DNA of 64,000 bases from CAZFER01 sp964517495 (GCA_964517495.1 CAZFER010000032.1:5451-69450); one strand, 5' to 3'; shown: positions 7,995 through 17,281, counted from the first letter of the stretch. Numbers and translations: made by a program. Notes: generated by a model from the letters alone, not told the origin.

Positions 7995-8857
7995 CGATTC
8001 TACCCGAGCCATATGAAAACGAATTTCTCGCGTTTGTCTTTGTTTATGCGCGAGTGGGTGCGGCGGTGTTTACCATGCCAGTCATTGGCGCTACTACCGT
8101 TCCACGGCATATCCGGGCCGGTGTGGCCTTTTGGATTAGCATCGTTTTACTAGGCTCGACATGGGGAATGAATGAATCCCAGGCAGGCTTGGTCTTGCCA
8201 GAAACCATCCGGGATTACAACGGCCTCGTTGATTTTACCTTGGCGGTTATGTCAGAAATGGCCATTGGTTTCACCTTTGGCTTTATCGGTCAAATATTTG
8301 TTCAAACCGTCGGTGTGACCGGTGAAATTGTAGGGCAGCAGGGTGGGTTTTCCGCTGCCTCGGTTTTGGACCCAGTAACCGGACAGGATATCTTCTTGAT
8401 GTCCACCATTAAAACCTTGCTGGCAACTTTAATTTTTATTGTGATTAATGGTCCGGAAAATGTGTTTCTTGTTTTATATGAAAGTTTTAAAGTGATTCAT
8501 CCGGGTGAAGGAATAACGATGGGAAGCTATAGCGAAGCAACCTATCGCACCATTGTGACCACCATCGTGAATGATGAAGGAAGGCAATATGCCCTGGCTT
8601 CCATGATGTATCGCGTGGGAGTTCAGATGGCTGGCCCGATGATCGCATCCATGATTTTGGTCAGTGTGGCGGAAGCATTCTTGGCTCGAATCGTTCCCCA
8701 GATGAATATTATGGCGGTTGGTTTTGCATTAAGAATATCTATCGCTCTGGTGATTTTGTTATCCGCAATGCAGTTCACCGTCAGAGCATTTAGTGATTAT
8801 TTGGAACAATACATGATGTTTTCAAGGGCCATGCTAAGCCGGATGGCCCCATTCTGA
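7991..8857 (+). CDS. fliR: Flagellar export gate protein FliR
   Basis: 288 aa with about six transmembrane helices. Family features include the N-terminal FVFVYARVGAAVFTMPVIG, the GEIVGQQGGFSAASVLDP segment and the C-terminal VPQMNIMAVGFALRI. FliR closes the FliP-FliQ export gate helix. Begins in an ATGA overlap with the fliQ stop. Confidence 0.95.
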   Translation: MTILPEPYENEFLAFVFVYARVGAAVFTMPVIGATTVPRHIRAGVAFWISIVLLGSTWGMNESQAGLVLPETIRDYNGLVDFTLAVMSEMAIGFTFGFIGQIFVQTVGVTGEIVGQQGGFSAASVLDPVTGQDIFLMSTIKTLLATLIFIVINGPENVFLVLYESFKVIHPGEGITMGSYSEATYRTIVTTIVNDEGRQYALASMMYRVGVQMAGPMIASMILVSVAEAFLARIVPQMNIMAVGFALRISIALVILLSAMQFTVRAFSDYLEQYMMFSRAMLSRMAPF

Positions 8858-8890
8858 ACGGTGACTTGAACACTGTCGGAGTAGAACACT

Positions 8891-9970
8891 ATGGCAGATT
8901 CTGAGAGCGGCCAGGAGAAAACTGAGACTGCGACGGCGCGAAAACGTGAACGTGCCAAAGATGATGGGAATATACCCAAAAGCATGGAAATCAACACCGC
9001 TTTGATGTTGATTGCCGGAGTGACCACGTTTTATTTCTTCGCCGATGATTTTTACCGGGGCATCATGGAAGCCATTCGGTATTACATCGGACACAGTCAC
9101 TCGGAAGAGATCACCATCACTGGCATCCATACGTTTATGTTGAATTTCGGCTTGAGGGTGTTATCGATTATTTGGCCATTTTTTCTCATATTCGTTTTAG
9201 TCGCATTGGTGATTAATATCGCTCAGGTTGGATTTATGTTTATTAGCCGGCCTTTAATTCCCGATTTTAACAGGATTAATCCTATCACGGGATTGGGCCG
9301 TTTGTTTTCCATGCGTGGACGTGTGGAACTGCTTAAATCTGTTTTCAAAATGTTCATCCTTGCTCCTGTGATGATCTGGACGGTATATAGCCATCTGCCT
9401 GAGATGATGCCCCTGGTGAATCAAGGGACTGCCGATATTCTTGTTCACCTTGGCTGGGCGGCATTGGATGTCGCCGTAAAAGCCCTATTGATTATGCTGG
9501 TGCTTTCCATTATCGATTACGCTTATCAGCGCTGGCAGTATGAACAAGACCTGAAAATGACAAAAGAAGAAGTTAAACAAGAGATGAAGGACGTCCAGGG
9601 TGATCCTCAAATTCGCAGCCGAATCCGCTCGATTCAGATGGAAATGGCGCGTAAACGAATGTTGGAGGAAGTCCCGGAGTCAGAAGTGGTGGTCACCAAT
9701 CCTACGGAATATGCCATTGCCATTCGATATGATGCAGAAAAAGCTCCGGCTCCCCAGGTGGTGGCCAAGGGGAAAAATTTGATTGCCCAGAAGATTAAAG
9801 AGATTGCCATGGAGCATAACATCCCGATTGTGGAAAATCGCCCCTTGGCACAATCTTTATATAAATTAGTTGATATTGGAAATTTAATTCCGCCCGAACT
9901 GTACCAGGCGGTAGCGGAAGTGTTGGCCTATGTATACAAGCTGACCAACAAGATTGAAGAAAAAGTTTAG
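8891..9970 (+). CDS. flhB: Flagellar export switch protein FlhB with variant NPTE cleavage motif
   Basis: 359 aa, canonical length. The N-terminal SGQEKTETATARKRERAKDDG is the typical basic FlhB start, followed by four transmembrane helices and the cytoplasmic domain (~215-359). FlhB self-cleaves between Asn and Pro of NPTH to switch export from rod/hook to filament substrates. Here the motif reads N270-P271-T272-E273: Asn and Pro are kept and His is replaced by Glu. The next residues YAIAIRYD are normal. Lies 33 bp after fliR and 8 bp before flhA. Confidence 0.95.
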   Translation: MADSESGQEKTETATARKRERAKDDGNIPKSMEINTALMLIAGVTTFYFFADDFYRGIMEAIRYYIGHSHSEEITITGIHTFMLNFGLRVLSIIWPFFLIFVLVALVINIAQVGFMFISRPLIPDFNRINPITGLGRLFSMRGRVELLKSVFKMFILAPVMIWTVYSHLPEMMPLVNQGTADILVHLGWAALDVAVKALLIMLVLSIIDYAYQRWQYEQDLKMTKEEVKQEMKDVQGDPQIRSRIRSIQMEMARKRMLEEVPESEVVVTNPTEYAIAIRYDAEKAPAPQVVAKGKNLIAQKIKEIAMEHNIPIVENRPLAQSLYKLVDIGNLIPPELYQAVAEVLAYVYKLTNKIEEKV

Positions 9971-9978
9971 AGTGATCG

Positions 9979-12114
9979 ATGGCGGAACCAAGGACAGGTT
10001 TATTATCTGGTTTAAGAAATTTCCGGCTGGCTAATATTTTAGTCGCGGTCGGATTTATCGGTATACTCGGTATCATGCTCGGATCGGTACCGCCGGTCAT
10101 GCTATCTATGTTGCTGGCGACCAATATTGCTATTGCCTTGCTGGTTTTGATGATGGCCTTGTATATGCTTGAACCACTGGAATTTACAACCTTTCCCACA
10201 GTCTTATTAATGTTGACGATATTTCGTCTTTCACTCAATGTCGCCTCGACGAAATTGATTCTCACTCCCTCAACGGGAGTTTCGCAAAAAGCCGGCGCGG
10301 TTATCGAATTTTTTGGCCGGGTCGTGGCCGGCGATAACGCCATCATTGGTTTTGTCGTGTTCTTGATCCTGGTGATTATCCAGTTCGTTGTCATTACCAA
10401 AGGTTCTGGGCGTATCGCTGAGGTGGCGGCCCGTTTTACCTTGGATGCCATGCCCGGTAAACAGATGGCGATTGATGCCGACCTTAATGCAGGTCTGATC
10501 ACGGAATCGGATGCACGAAAACGGCGATCGGATATTGCTCGGGAAGCGGATTTCTATGGAGCGATGGACGGTGCCAGTAAATTTGTACGAGGGGATGCGA
10601 TTGCCGGTATCATTATTACCGTCATCAATATTCTGGGTGGGATTGGAGTCGGTTTCTCTGAAGGGCTCCCTTTCTTTGGTGTATTGAGAACCTATACCAT
10701 TCTCACCATTGGAGATGGTTTGGTTACTCAAATACCCGCCCTGTTAACCTCTACGGCTGCGGGCATCGTTGTAACCCGGGCTTCAGAAGAAAAGGCATTG
10801 GGTGATAGCTTGGCCGGTCAGCTGTTTGCCAAACCGGAAGCGATCTTTGTTGCATCGTCGGCGTTGTTTCTGGTGGCGGTTTTGGGAATGATGTTCAGCC
10901 CTGGTATTGTTTTGCCCTTCGCTTCCATTGCCATTATATTAGGAGGGGGGGCATGGCAAATACAACGCACACAAAAGGCCGAAATAATTGAAGAGGAGGA
11001 ACGGGCTCGCGAGGCAGAAGAGGAAGTCCCTCCTGAACCTGAAAAAGTGGAATCCCTCCTCGAAGTGGATCCTATGGAAATTGAGATCGGCTTCAGCTTG
11101 ATTCCCCTGGTGGACAGCGAACAAGGTGGTGATTTACTCGATCGTGTTTCTGTGATACGTCGGCAAACCGCGGTGGAATTGGGGATTATCGTTCCCCCTA
11201 TCCGCATTCGGGACAACATGCAATTAGGTCCCCGTCAATATAATATTTTGATCCGTGGCATTCGAGTGGCAGAAGGTGAGATCCGGCCCGACCGCCTGTT
11301 GGCAATGAAACCGGACATGGAGGAAGGGGATGATGTGCCCGGCATCAAAACAGTTGAACCTGCCTTTGGCACACCTGCCAAATGGATCGAAAAAGATGAA
11401 CGGTCACGTGCTGAAATGGCGGATTACAGCGTGGTTGAACCCGCTGCGGTTTTAGCGACTCATTTAACGGAAGTGATTCGTAACCATGCTCATGATTTGC
11501 TGGGCCGGCAGGAAGTCCAGAACTTGATCGACAATCTGAAAGAACGCAATTCAGTATTGGTCAGGGAATTAACCGAAGTGGCGAATGTCAAAATTGGCGT
11601 TATGCAAAAAGTACTCCAAAACCTGCTGCGTGAACGGGTACCCATTCGTAATCTTGAATTGATTTTTGAGGCGATTGCCGATTATGCTGAACCGGCTCAA
11701 ATGAATCCGGATACCATTACGGAATATTGCCGGATGAATTTGAATCGGATTATCACCAATCTTTATCTGGATCAAAGCGGCCAGTTACCGGTCATAACCA
11801 TTGATCCGAATATTGAAAGCCGTCTGCTGGACGGTCTCCAGCGGGGTGGATCAGCCGGTATTATGGCGACCGATCCCCCTTATGCAGAGAAAGTCATTTC
11901 TGCTGTAAAGAAAGAATGCAACACGGCGATGGCGTCTGGTTTTCATCCCTTAATTTTGACAACGCCTCAGCTGCGAGCGCATATTAGGCGTTTATGTGAA
12001 CGGGAGATACCCCGGCTTATAGTTCTATCCTATAACGAAGTAGCACCGAATGTTCCGGTAACACGAATTGCGACTGTGAGGTTACAAAGTGCGAGTGAAA
12101 AAGTTCCAAGCTAA
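9979..12114 (+). CDS. flhA: Flagellar export gate protein FlhA
   Basis: 711 aa, full length. The N-terminal half has about eight transmembrane helices and contains the FHIPEP-family segment TIFRLSLNVASTKLIL and the GKQMAIDADLNAGLI loop. After an acidic linker (~330-355, EEEERAREAEEEV) comes the cytoplasmic ring domain that binds chaperone-substrate complexes. FlhA drives proton-coupled export. Its last 26 bp overlap the flhF start. Confidence 0.97.
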   Translation: MAEPRTGLLSGLRNFRLANILVAVGFIGILGIMLGSVPPVMLSMLLATNIAIALLVLMMALYMLEPLEFTTFPTVLLMLTIFRLSLNVASTKLILTPSTGVSQKAGAVIEFFGRVVAGDNAIIGFVVFLILVIIQFVVITKGSGRIAEVAARFTLDAMPGKQMAIDADLNAGLITESDARKRRSDIAREADFYGAMDGASKFVRGDAIAGIIITVINILGGIGVGFSEGLPFFGVLRTYTILTIGDGLVTQIPALLTSTAAGIVVTRASEEKALGDSLAGQLFAKPEAIFVASSALFLVAVLGMMFSPGIVLPFASIAIILGGGAWQIQRTQKAEIIEEEERAREAEEEVPPEPEKVESLLEVDPMEIEIGFSLIPLVDSEQGGDLLDRVSVIRRQTAVELGIIVPPIRIRDNMQLGPRQYNILIRGIRVAEGEIRPDRLLAMKPDMEEGDDVPGIKTVEPAFGTPAKWIEKDERSRAEMADYSVVEPAAVLATHLTEVIRNHAHDLLGRQEVQNLIDNLKERNSVLVRELTEVANVKIGVMQKVLQNLLRERVPIRNLELIFEAIADYAEPAQMNPDTITEYCRMNLNRIITNLYLDQSGQLPVITIDPNIESRLLDGLQRGGSAGIMATDPPYAEKVISAVKKECNTAMASGFHPLILTTPQLRAHIRRLCEREIPRLIVLSYNEVAPNVPVTRIATVRLQSASEKVPS

Positions 12115-13585
12115 AGACATGGCTGAAGCCATGAAGATGGTCAAAACGGAGTTAGGATCCCAAGCCGTTATCCTCCATTCACGTGATATGAGAAAAGGCC
12201 TATTGGGCTGGTTTATGGGAGGTGGTGTCGAAGTCACTGCTGCGGTTGACATGCGTAAAAACGCGAATGCAGAGACAACGCCCTCCCTTCGTCCCTCACC
12301 GGACAACAAAAAAAACACGGGAGGGAAAGTCGATTTCAAAGTTTCTGATCGTAAAGAAAAGAATACTCCCCCAAAACAAAAAACGCCTCAAAAACCTCCT
12401 GCGAATAATGAAGATGTAAATCCTCTGTTGGCATTATCTCAAAAGTTGATGGAGGAAAACCAAAACATAAAACAACAAAATACCGCTCCCAATGGCAAAT
12501 CCAAGTCCTCACATAATCCCCAATCATCCAATTCTCAACAACCAATCAATAATAAGAACCTGGAAAAACGCCTGGAGGATATGGAAAACAAAATTAGCAA
12601 ACTTACTAGCTTGATTGAAAATTTAGCTCCCTCTTTGGCGTCGGGTGATATGCCCTCTGTACCTTCGCGTACACGCGACATTTATAATCATTTGCTTGAG
12701 CAGGAAGTGGATGAGAGTTTAGCCCTTTCGATTGCCTCTCAAATTGCGGAATCGACCGATGAAAATGATGATGTGTGGACTGCGTTGAAATCCTATTTTG
12801 TCTCCCGTATTAATGTTTCACCTTCGTTGGAATTGGATATGAATGCCAAACGTCCCAAGGTTATTATGCTGGTGGGGCCAACCGGTGTGGGAAAAACCAC
12901 CACCCTGGCCAAAATTTCTGCTCAATACCGCTACGCCAAAAATGCCGAAAAACGCCCCAAAATTGTATTTATCACCGCCGATCTATATCGTCTGGCCGCC
13001 GTTGAGCAATTGCAAAAATACACCGAAATTCTCGGCGTGGAATTGGAAGTGACCTACTCAGCCGAAGAAGTTCGGCAAGCGCTTAAAAAACATCAAAACG
13101 CCAATCTGATTCTTTTCGATACGGCTGGTTCATGCCAACGTAATCTTCCCCAAATGAGCACCCTGGCTTCTATTGTAGAATCAGCCCTACCCACTGAAGT
13201 GCATTTGGTTTTATCCTCAACCACTAAATTTGGGGACTTAATTGATATTGTGGAACATTTCAAAAATGTGAAACCCAATCGGTTGTTATTTACCAAAATC
13301 GATGAATCCACAACCGTTGGCCCCTTATTCAATACTCTGGAGAAATACAAAATTCCTCTTTCATACTTGACCACCGGTCAAAATGTTCCTGAAGATATCG
13401 AACCCGCTCGAGCGGAGCGAATTGCCAAAATGCTAATGACTAAACCGGTTGTCAATCGTTCTATCACCATGAATCCAAACGATTCAAACGTGAACAAATC
13501 GGATTCTCACTCCGCCGATTCCATGAACGTGTCTGAAAAGCAGGATTCAAAACAGGATAATTCTGATGAAACAAAAAATGCCTGA
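12089..13585 (+). CDS. flhF: Flagellar biosynthesis SRP-type GTPase FlhF
   Basis: 498 aa. GTG start giving MRVKKFQAKDMAEAMKMV, the conserved FlhF N-terminus, and overlapping flhA by 26 bp. The B domain (~60-185) is Lys/Gln/Asn-rich and disordered. The N domain precedes the G domain: P-loop GPTGVGKTT (263-271), ITADLYRLAA, DTAG, and TKIDESTTVG. FlhF is an SRP-like GTPase that sets the place and number of flagella, with FlhG. The 3' end overlaps flhG by 20 bp. Confidence 0.95.
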   Translation: MRVKKFQAKDMAEAMKMVKTELGSQAVILHSRDMRKGLLGWFMGGGVEVTAAVDMRKNANAETTPSLRPSPDNKKNTGGKVDFKVSDRKEKNTPPKQKTPQKPPANNEDVNPLLALSQKLMEENQNIKQQNTAPNGKSKSSHNPQSSNSQQPINNKNLEKRLEDMENKISKLTSLIENLAPSLASGDMPSVPSRTRDIYNHLLEQEVDESLALSIASQIAESTDENDDVWTALKSYFVSRINVSPSLELDMNAKRPKVIMLVGPTGVGKTTTLAKISAQYRYAKNAEKRPKIVFITADLYRLAAVEQLQKYTEILGVELEVTYSAEEVRQALKKHQNANLILFDTAGSCQRNLPQMSTLASIVESALPTEVHLVLSSTTKFGDLIDIVEHFKNVKPNRLLFTKIDESTTVGPLFNTLEKYKIPLSYLTTGQNVPEDIEPARAERIAKMLMTKPVVNRSITMNPNDSNVNKSDSHSADSMNVSEKQDSKQDNSDETKNA

Positions 13586-14819
13586 TCAAGCAGAAAAACT
13601 TCGTCAACTCGCCGCCAAAGAGAAGGCCGAACCCACTCAATCCACGGCGGCTACACTGGACGCCGAAAAAGAGATGGAGTCTTCAACCACTGTTGAGCGA
13701 TCCATATCGGTTCCTCCATTGGATAAAGATAAATCCTACGCAGATAAACCGAATGCATTGCCTCAAAAGCATGAAGAAAAAAATCGCCCACAAGGAAATG
13801 GGAAGAAAGAAAAGCGTAAAAACAAAGGGAAAGGAAGAAATGCCTCCCCAAATCCATCTCAACAAACTGTAAAACCAACCTCTTCATCGGTTGAAATCAT
13901 CTCGCCACCAACAAAACCTGAACCCCCTTCCGCCATTGGTGGATCGAGTGAAAATGTAACGCAATTGGTTTCCAGCCGATTCCCGGTTGATGGCCATACA
14001 CGTGTCATTGCTATTACCGGTGGTAAAGGAGGCGTTGGAAAAACCAATGTTGCTTGCAATTTGGGGATTGCCATGGCACAAATGCGCAAAAATGTCTTAT
14101 TACTGGATGCCGATTTGTCCCTCGCCAATGTCGATATCCTTTTAGGTTTAACGCCGCGTCTGAATTTATCCCACGTGATCGCGGGTGAGAAAAAATTGGC
14201 CGAGGTCATGATCGAGGGGCCTGCTGGTCTTCGTATCGTTCCGGGGGGATCTGGCTTGGAAGAATTTTGCCAACTATCCGTACAAGAGATGAACCGCATT
14301 TTTGAAGCATTTGCCGAAATTCACCCTGTTCCGGATATACTTTTGGTTGATACAGCCGCGGGAATTCACCCCAATGTTCTCCAATTCCTGCTCGCCTCCA
14401 ATCAGGTGTTGGTCGTTACCACTCCAGAACCACCAGCCTATACGGATGCCTATGCCCTGATTAAAACCCTGGTCCGGCATGATCCTAAAAAGGAAATCGG
14501 AGTTCTGATTAATATGGCCAATGACTCGCGTGAATCCAATGAAGTGATACGCTTGATGTTGCAAATTTGCCGGCAAATGCTGCATGTTGGTTTTAACAAT
14601 ATCGGCACCATCCCCAGGGATGCGAACGTCCTCAAGGCCGTACGCTATCAACAGCCATTTATAATTAATGCCCCCAATTCCGCCGCCGCTAAATCAATAC
14701 GCCATATCGCTGGCACTGTGCTTCAAATTGGCTGCCAAAACGGCGCCCCCAAAGGATTAAAGGGCTTCTTTAAACGGCTGTTTACCCCCTCTTCCTCCCA
14801 TGCAGCCGCTATTTCATGA
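13566..14819 (+). CDS. flhG: MinD-like ATPase FlhG (flagellar number regulator) with extended N-terminal linker
   Basis: 417 aa versus ~270-300 in most FlhG. The start contains DQAEKLR (7-13), matching the DQAxxLR activator helix that stimulates the FlhF GTPase. Residues ~25-135 are a charged, Lys/Pro/Ser-rich low-complexity linker that accounts for the extra length. The deviant Walker A TGGKGGVGKT lies at ~151-160, followed by LLDADLSLANVDILLG and LLVDTAAG. The C-terminus LKGFFKRLF looks like a membrane-targeting amphipathic helix. ATG at 13566 or 13578 are both possible. Last gene of the operon, coupled to flhF by overlap. Confidence 0.93.
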   Translation: MKQKMPDQAEKLRQLAAKEKAEPTQSTAATLDAEKEMESSTTVERSISVPPLDKDKSYADKPNALPQKHEEKNRPQGNGKKEKRKNKGKGRNASPNPSQQTVKPTSSSVEIISPPTKPEPPSAIGGSSENVTQLVSSRFPVDGHTRVIAITGGKGGVGKTNVACNLGIAMAQMRKNVLLLDADLSLANVDILLGLTPRLNLSHVIAGEKKLAEVMIEGPAGLRIVPGGSGLEEFCQLSVQEMNRIFEAFAEIHPVPDILLVDTAAGIHPNVLQFLLASNQVLVVTTPEPPAYTDAYALIKTLVRHDPKKEIGVLINMANDSRESNEVIRLMLQICRQMLHVGFNNIGTIPRDANVLKAVRYQQPFIINAPNSAAAKSIRHIAGTVLQIGCQNGAPKGLKGFFKRLFTPSSSHAAAIS

Positions 14820-14892
14820 AATATGGAAACTCATATATTTCATTTTTTTATTTGTGTTAAACTTAATATTTTAAAAATGAATAAGGATAAGA

Positions 14893-14921
14893 TTAAACAC
14901 CGATTTTCGCGAGGTGTTTAA
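14893..14921. terminator. Stem-loop after flhG, possible terminator of the flagellar operon
   Basis: TTAAACACC (14893-14901) and GGTGTTTAA (14913-14921) form a perfect 9-bp stem with an 11-nt loop, ~75 bp after the flhG stop. It is AT-rich and followed by AAAGCGTTTTG rather than a clean U-run, so termination is uncertain. The recognisable toxin homology on the other strand stops exactly at its edge. Confidence 0.4.
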
Positions 14922-15029
14922 AAAGCGTTTTGTATATTGAGGGCTCTCCTTGGCAATTTCTTCATTGATGTTAGCCAAGTCGTTTTCAGCTTGGGGGGAG
15001 ATTATTACTTTCCAGTCGTTCTTTTCTAT
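14922..15029 (-). pseudogene. ParE/RelE-family toxin remnant (N-terminal fragment)
   Basis: Read on the minus strand, the frame gives a ParE-like N-terminus of ~36 residues (WKVIISPQAENDLANI, then EEIAKESPQYTKRF), in which SPQAEndL is the typical first strand-helix of the family. Where a start is expected there is ATA, well spaced from an AAGGG sequence, so an ATG appears to have been lost. Homology stops at the stem-loop at 14921 and the frame terminates soon after; the catalytic C-terminal half is missing. It directly follows the parD remnant, the normal antitoxin-toxin order. Confidence 0.5.
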
Positions 15030-15286
15030 TTGTTATCCCTTTTGTTAACAATTGACACCACCAGTTCATCAGGTCCATTATATGATTTACCCTCACCGGC
15101 GGAAATAGATGCATCTGCTTACTCAATTAATCTACGTAGTTCTTGAATTCTAGTTTCATAATCCTGCAACATCTGTAAACCAGCTCTGACCACTTCAGAG
15201 GCATTTCCAAAATGACCTTTTTGTACCTGGAGATCAATAAAATTGTCGTAATAATCTCCAAGGTCTAAACTTCAGGTAGTTGCCAT
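15026..15286 (-). pseudogene. ParD-family antitoxin pseudogene with two in-frame stops
   Basis: On the minus strand, ATG at 15286 starts MATT, then TGA, then SLDLGDYYDNFIDLQVQKG and HFGNASEVVRAGLQML, a clear ParD ribbon-helix-helix signature (ASEVVRAGL). A second in-frame stop (TAA at 15119-15121) follows LRRLIE; the frame then runs on for 30 more codons to TAG at 15026-15028. The full frame of 87 codons, counting the stops, fits the ParD length. Both internal stops could be single C-to-T changes (CGA to TGA, CAA to TAA). A sequencing error would explain one stop but hardly both together with the broken toxin. Confidence 0.6.
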
Positions 15287-15547
15287 AATGCTAACCCGTT
15301 TCCATTTTTCATCTATCATTAGGCAGTATATTGACCTTCTTGTTATCTTTAAGATTATAACACGGTAAGTCATATTATCATGTGAGAATTGAATATAAAT
15401 TCTTCAGATTAAATCCCCCCTAAAAAAATCCAAATTGAATTGGACTTTTTGAGATGAATCTCATACAATATTTTATAGATGGAAGGTTTTTTAGCTGCTC
15501 TCTTGGAATGTACGATTTCTCAAATGAGAAGAAATACTCGAATGATT

Positions 15548-16216
15548 ATGAAGTTTAAAGCATTGGTTATGAATAATATCAAGTTTTTATTGTTTGTACC
15601 CCTTTTATTGTTGCAATTTGGATGTGCGACGGCCTCCTTCAAAGCCATGCCTGCGCAGGGGATAACTGTCTCACCCGATGGTGAGATGGCATCTCAATCA
15701 AAAGGGGGGATCGCCATCAGTGTACGTAAGTCCCATATAACCAATAGGTTATCAAGTAAATTAACCGCCCTGAAGGTTACATTGATCAATCAAACCGATC
15801 ATCCGATTGAATTTATCCCAAAAGAATTCCTGTTGTTTGATCAGAATGAAAGACAATTTTTCGCACTACCCAAAGAAGCGATTTCGGAAGCGGCTCATAC
15901 AGGATATTCACGTACATTTATTTCGCATGGTTTTGGGTATCATCCATATTACCACCACTGGGGATGGCATTGGGGAGGCCCATATTATTTGATTGAACGG
16001 CCATATTACCGTGGGATTATGGCTGATGCATTACCGACAGGCCCGATCAAAATTTTCCCCCATGCCATAGTGGAAGGGAATCTTTATTTTGGTGTATCAT
16101 CCAAATGGTTGGATTCGTTCAGGTTTAGAATTACCCGTTATGAACGCTTTCCAAAAGATAAAGAAGATGCGCCGAAGGAATACACATACGAGTTTCCATT
16201 TGCTGTAATAAAATAA
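15548..16216 (+). CDS. Putative lipoprotein of unknown function
   Basis: About 222 aa from the ATG at 15548 (the frame is open from 15479, but the signal peptide fits starts at 15548 or 15569). A hydrophobic stretch ends in the lipobox LLQFGC. The middle is beta-rich, like an immunoglobulin-type domain (LTALKVTLINQTDHPIEFIP). A loop is very rich in His, Tyr and Trp (YHPYYHHWGWHWGG). I do not recognise a family. It lies 70 bp before a TPR envelope protein and may be co-transcribed. Confidence 0.55.
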   Translation: MKFKALVMNNIKFLLFVPLLLLQFGCATASFKAMPAQGITVSPDGEMASQSKGGIAISVRKSHITNRLSSKLTALKVTLINQTDHPIEFIPKEFLLFDQNERQFFALPKEAISEAAHTGYSRTFISHGFGYHPYYHHWGWHWGGPYYLIERPYYRGIMADALPTGPIKIFPHAIVEGNLYFGVSSKWLDSFRFRITRYERFPKDKEDAPKEYTYEFPFAVIK

Positions 16217-16285
16217 GGAATTTGTACTTATTTAATGTCCATTTTTAAGATTGTGGGGAATTGGAGAAAAGAGGGAGGACAAAAA

Positions 16286-17248
16286 ATGATACGAGGCCGG
16301 AAAATGTTAATAAGAATCGGTTCTATCGTATTACTCATGGTGACCATCGGTATCTTTGCATGTCTAGTCGCTCCACCAAAAGCGGAAGCGGGAAGCCGTT
16401 ATGAACTTCGTCCCTATTTTGCAGGACGAGGATATGCCTATGCATATCCCTTGCTGACCTACCGGGAACGGCCAGTTTTTGGGATAACCAAACATTACGA
16501 GTTTAAACGAAGACCTTTAAGTGTCCCTCAAAGGCCTCATCGAAGCTATAGTTCATCACCCACACGTGTGATACATTATCATCATTATCCAAGAAATTAT
16601 TCAAATAATTATCCTTATCAAGGCATCCAAGTGATTGGAACTGATCGCCCCTCTGTAATTGAGCGGGAAAAAGTGATTATCGAACGGCAAACTCCTTCTC
16701 AAAATTACTCGCAGCAACAAGCACCTGGCGCTGTGCAACAACGTCCACCTCTCTCAAAGAAATATGCAGAAGAAGGAGAAGATAAATCGTTCGTTGAACA
16801 TTTGCAGGATGCCAACCGGTTATTTAAAGATCGGGATTACAACAGTGCGGTTTTGGAATTCAGGAAAGCAGCCGCCATGCAACCCAGCAACGCTCCAGTA
16901 AAAATGGGGTATGCTTTATCTCTTTTAGCCACCGGGGATTATGTGACTGCGGCTTCAGAACTGCGCCATGCCCTCAAGTCGAACAATGGATGGTATGATG
17001 AAGCCCCGGAATTGTCGACCTACTACGGCGATCTCAATGATTTCAAAGCTCATTTTGCCATGCTCGAACGATATGTGCAAAAACATCCCAAAAATTTAGA
17101 CGCTCAATTTCTGTCCGGCTATTTAAACTTCCTACAAGGTAAACTGGATCGAGCCGCTGATACAATGGCAGAAATCCTGGAAAAAGACCCCAACGAATTA
17201 GAAGCCACCACCCTCTTGGGCCGCTTGGCTTCAAAACAACTTGAATAG
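16286..17248 (+). CDS. Secreted tetratricopeptide-repeat protein
   Basis: 320 aa from ATG 16286, chosen because GAGGGAGG lies just upstream; the frame itself extends back to 16235. A signal peptide ends ~KAEAG. Residues ~40-160 are Tyr/Pro/His/Gln-rich and look disordered (VIHYHHYPRNY, QNYSQQQAPG). The last ~150 residues hold TPR-like helical pairs (FKDRDYNSAVLEFRKAAAMQPSN, VKMGYALSLLATGDYVTAASELRHAL, then NLDAQFLSGYLNFLQGKLD). TPRs mediate protein contacts, here probably in the periplasm. Function unknown. Confidence 0.6.
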   Translation: MIRGRKMLIRIGSIVLLMVTIGIFACLVAPPKAEAGSRYELRPYFAGRGYAYAYPLLTYRERPVFGITKHYEFKRRPLSVPQRPHRSYSSSPTRVIHYHHYPRNYSNNYPYQGIQVIGTDRPSVIEREKVIIERQTPSQNYSQQQAPGAVQQRPPLSKKYAEEGEDKSFVEHLQDANRLFKDRDYNSAVLEFRKAAAMQPSNAPVKMGYALSLLATGDYVTAASELRHALKSNNGWYDEAPELSTYYGDLNDFKAHFAMLERYVQKHPKNLDAQFLSGYLNFLQGKLDRAADTMAEILEKDPNELEATTLLGRLASKQLE

Positions 17249-17281
17249 GGATATTTGCTCAACAACAATATAGAACTTGAA

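Larger units (their letters stand above)
14820..15547. other. Gene-poor region with decayed toxin-antitoxin pair
   Basis: About 700 bp, AT-rich and without an intact gene. It holds a hairpin (14893-14921), remnants of a parE-like toxin and a parD-like antitoxin on the minus strand (14922-15286), and a weak A/T-flanked stem (TCCAA/TTGGA at 15429-15444). Confidence 0.6.

Noticed and set aside
14937..15146. 69-codon plus-strand open frame
   Set aside because: It is antisense to the ParDE remnants, where the minus strand shows clear family motifs.
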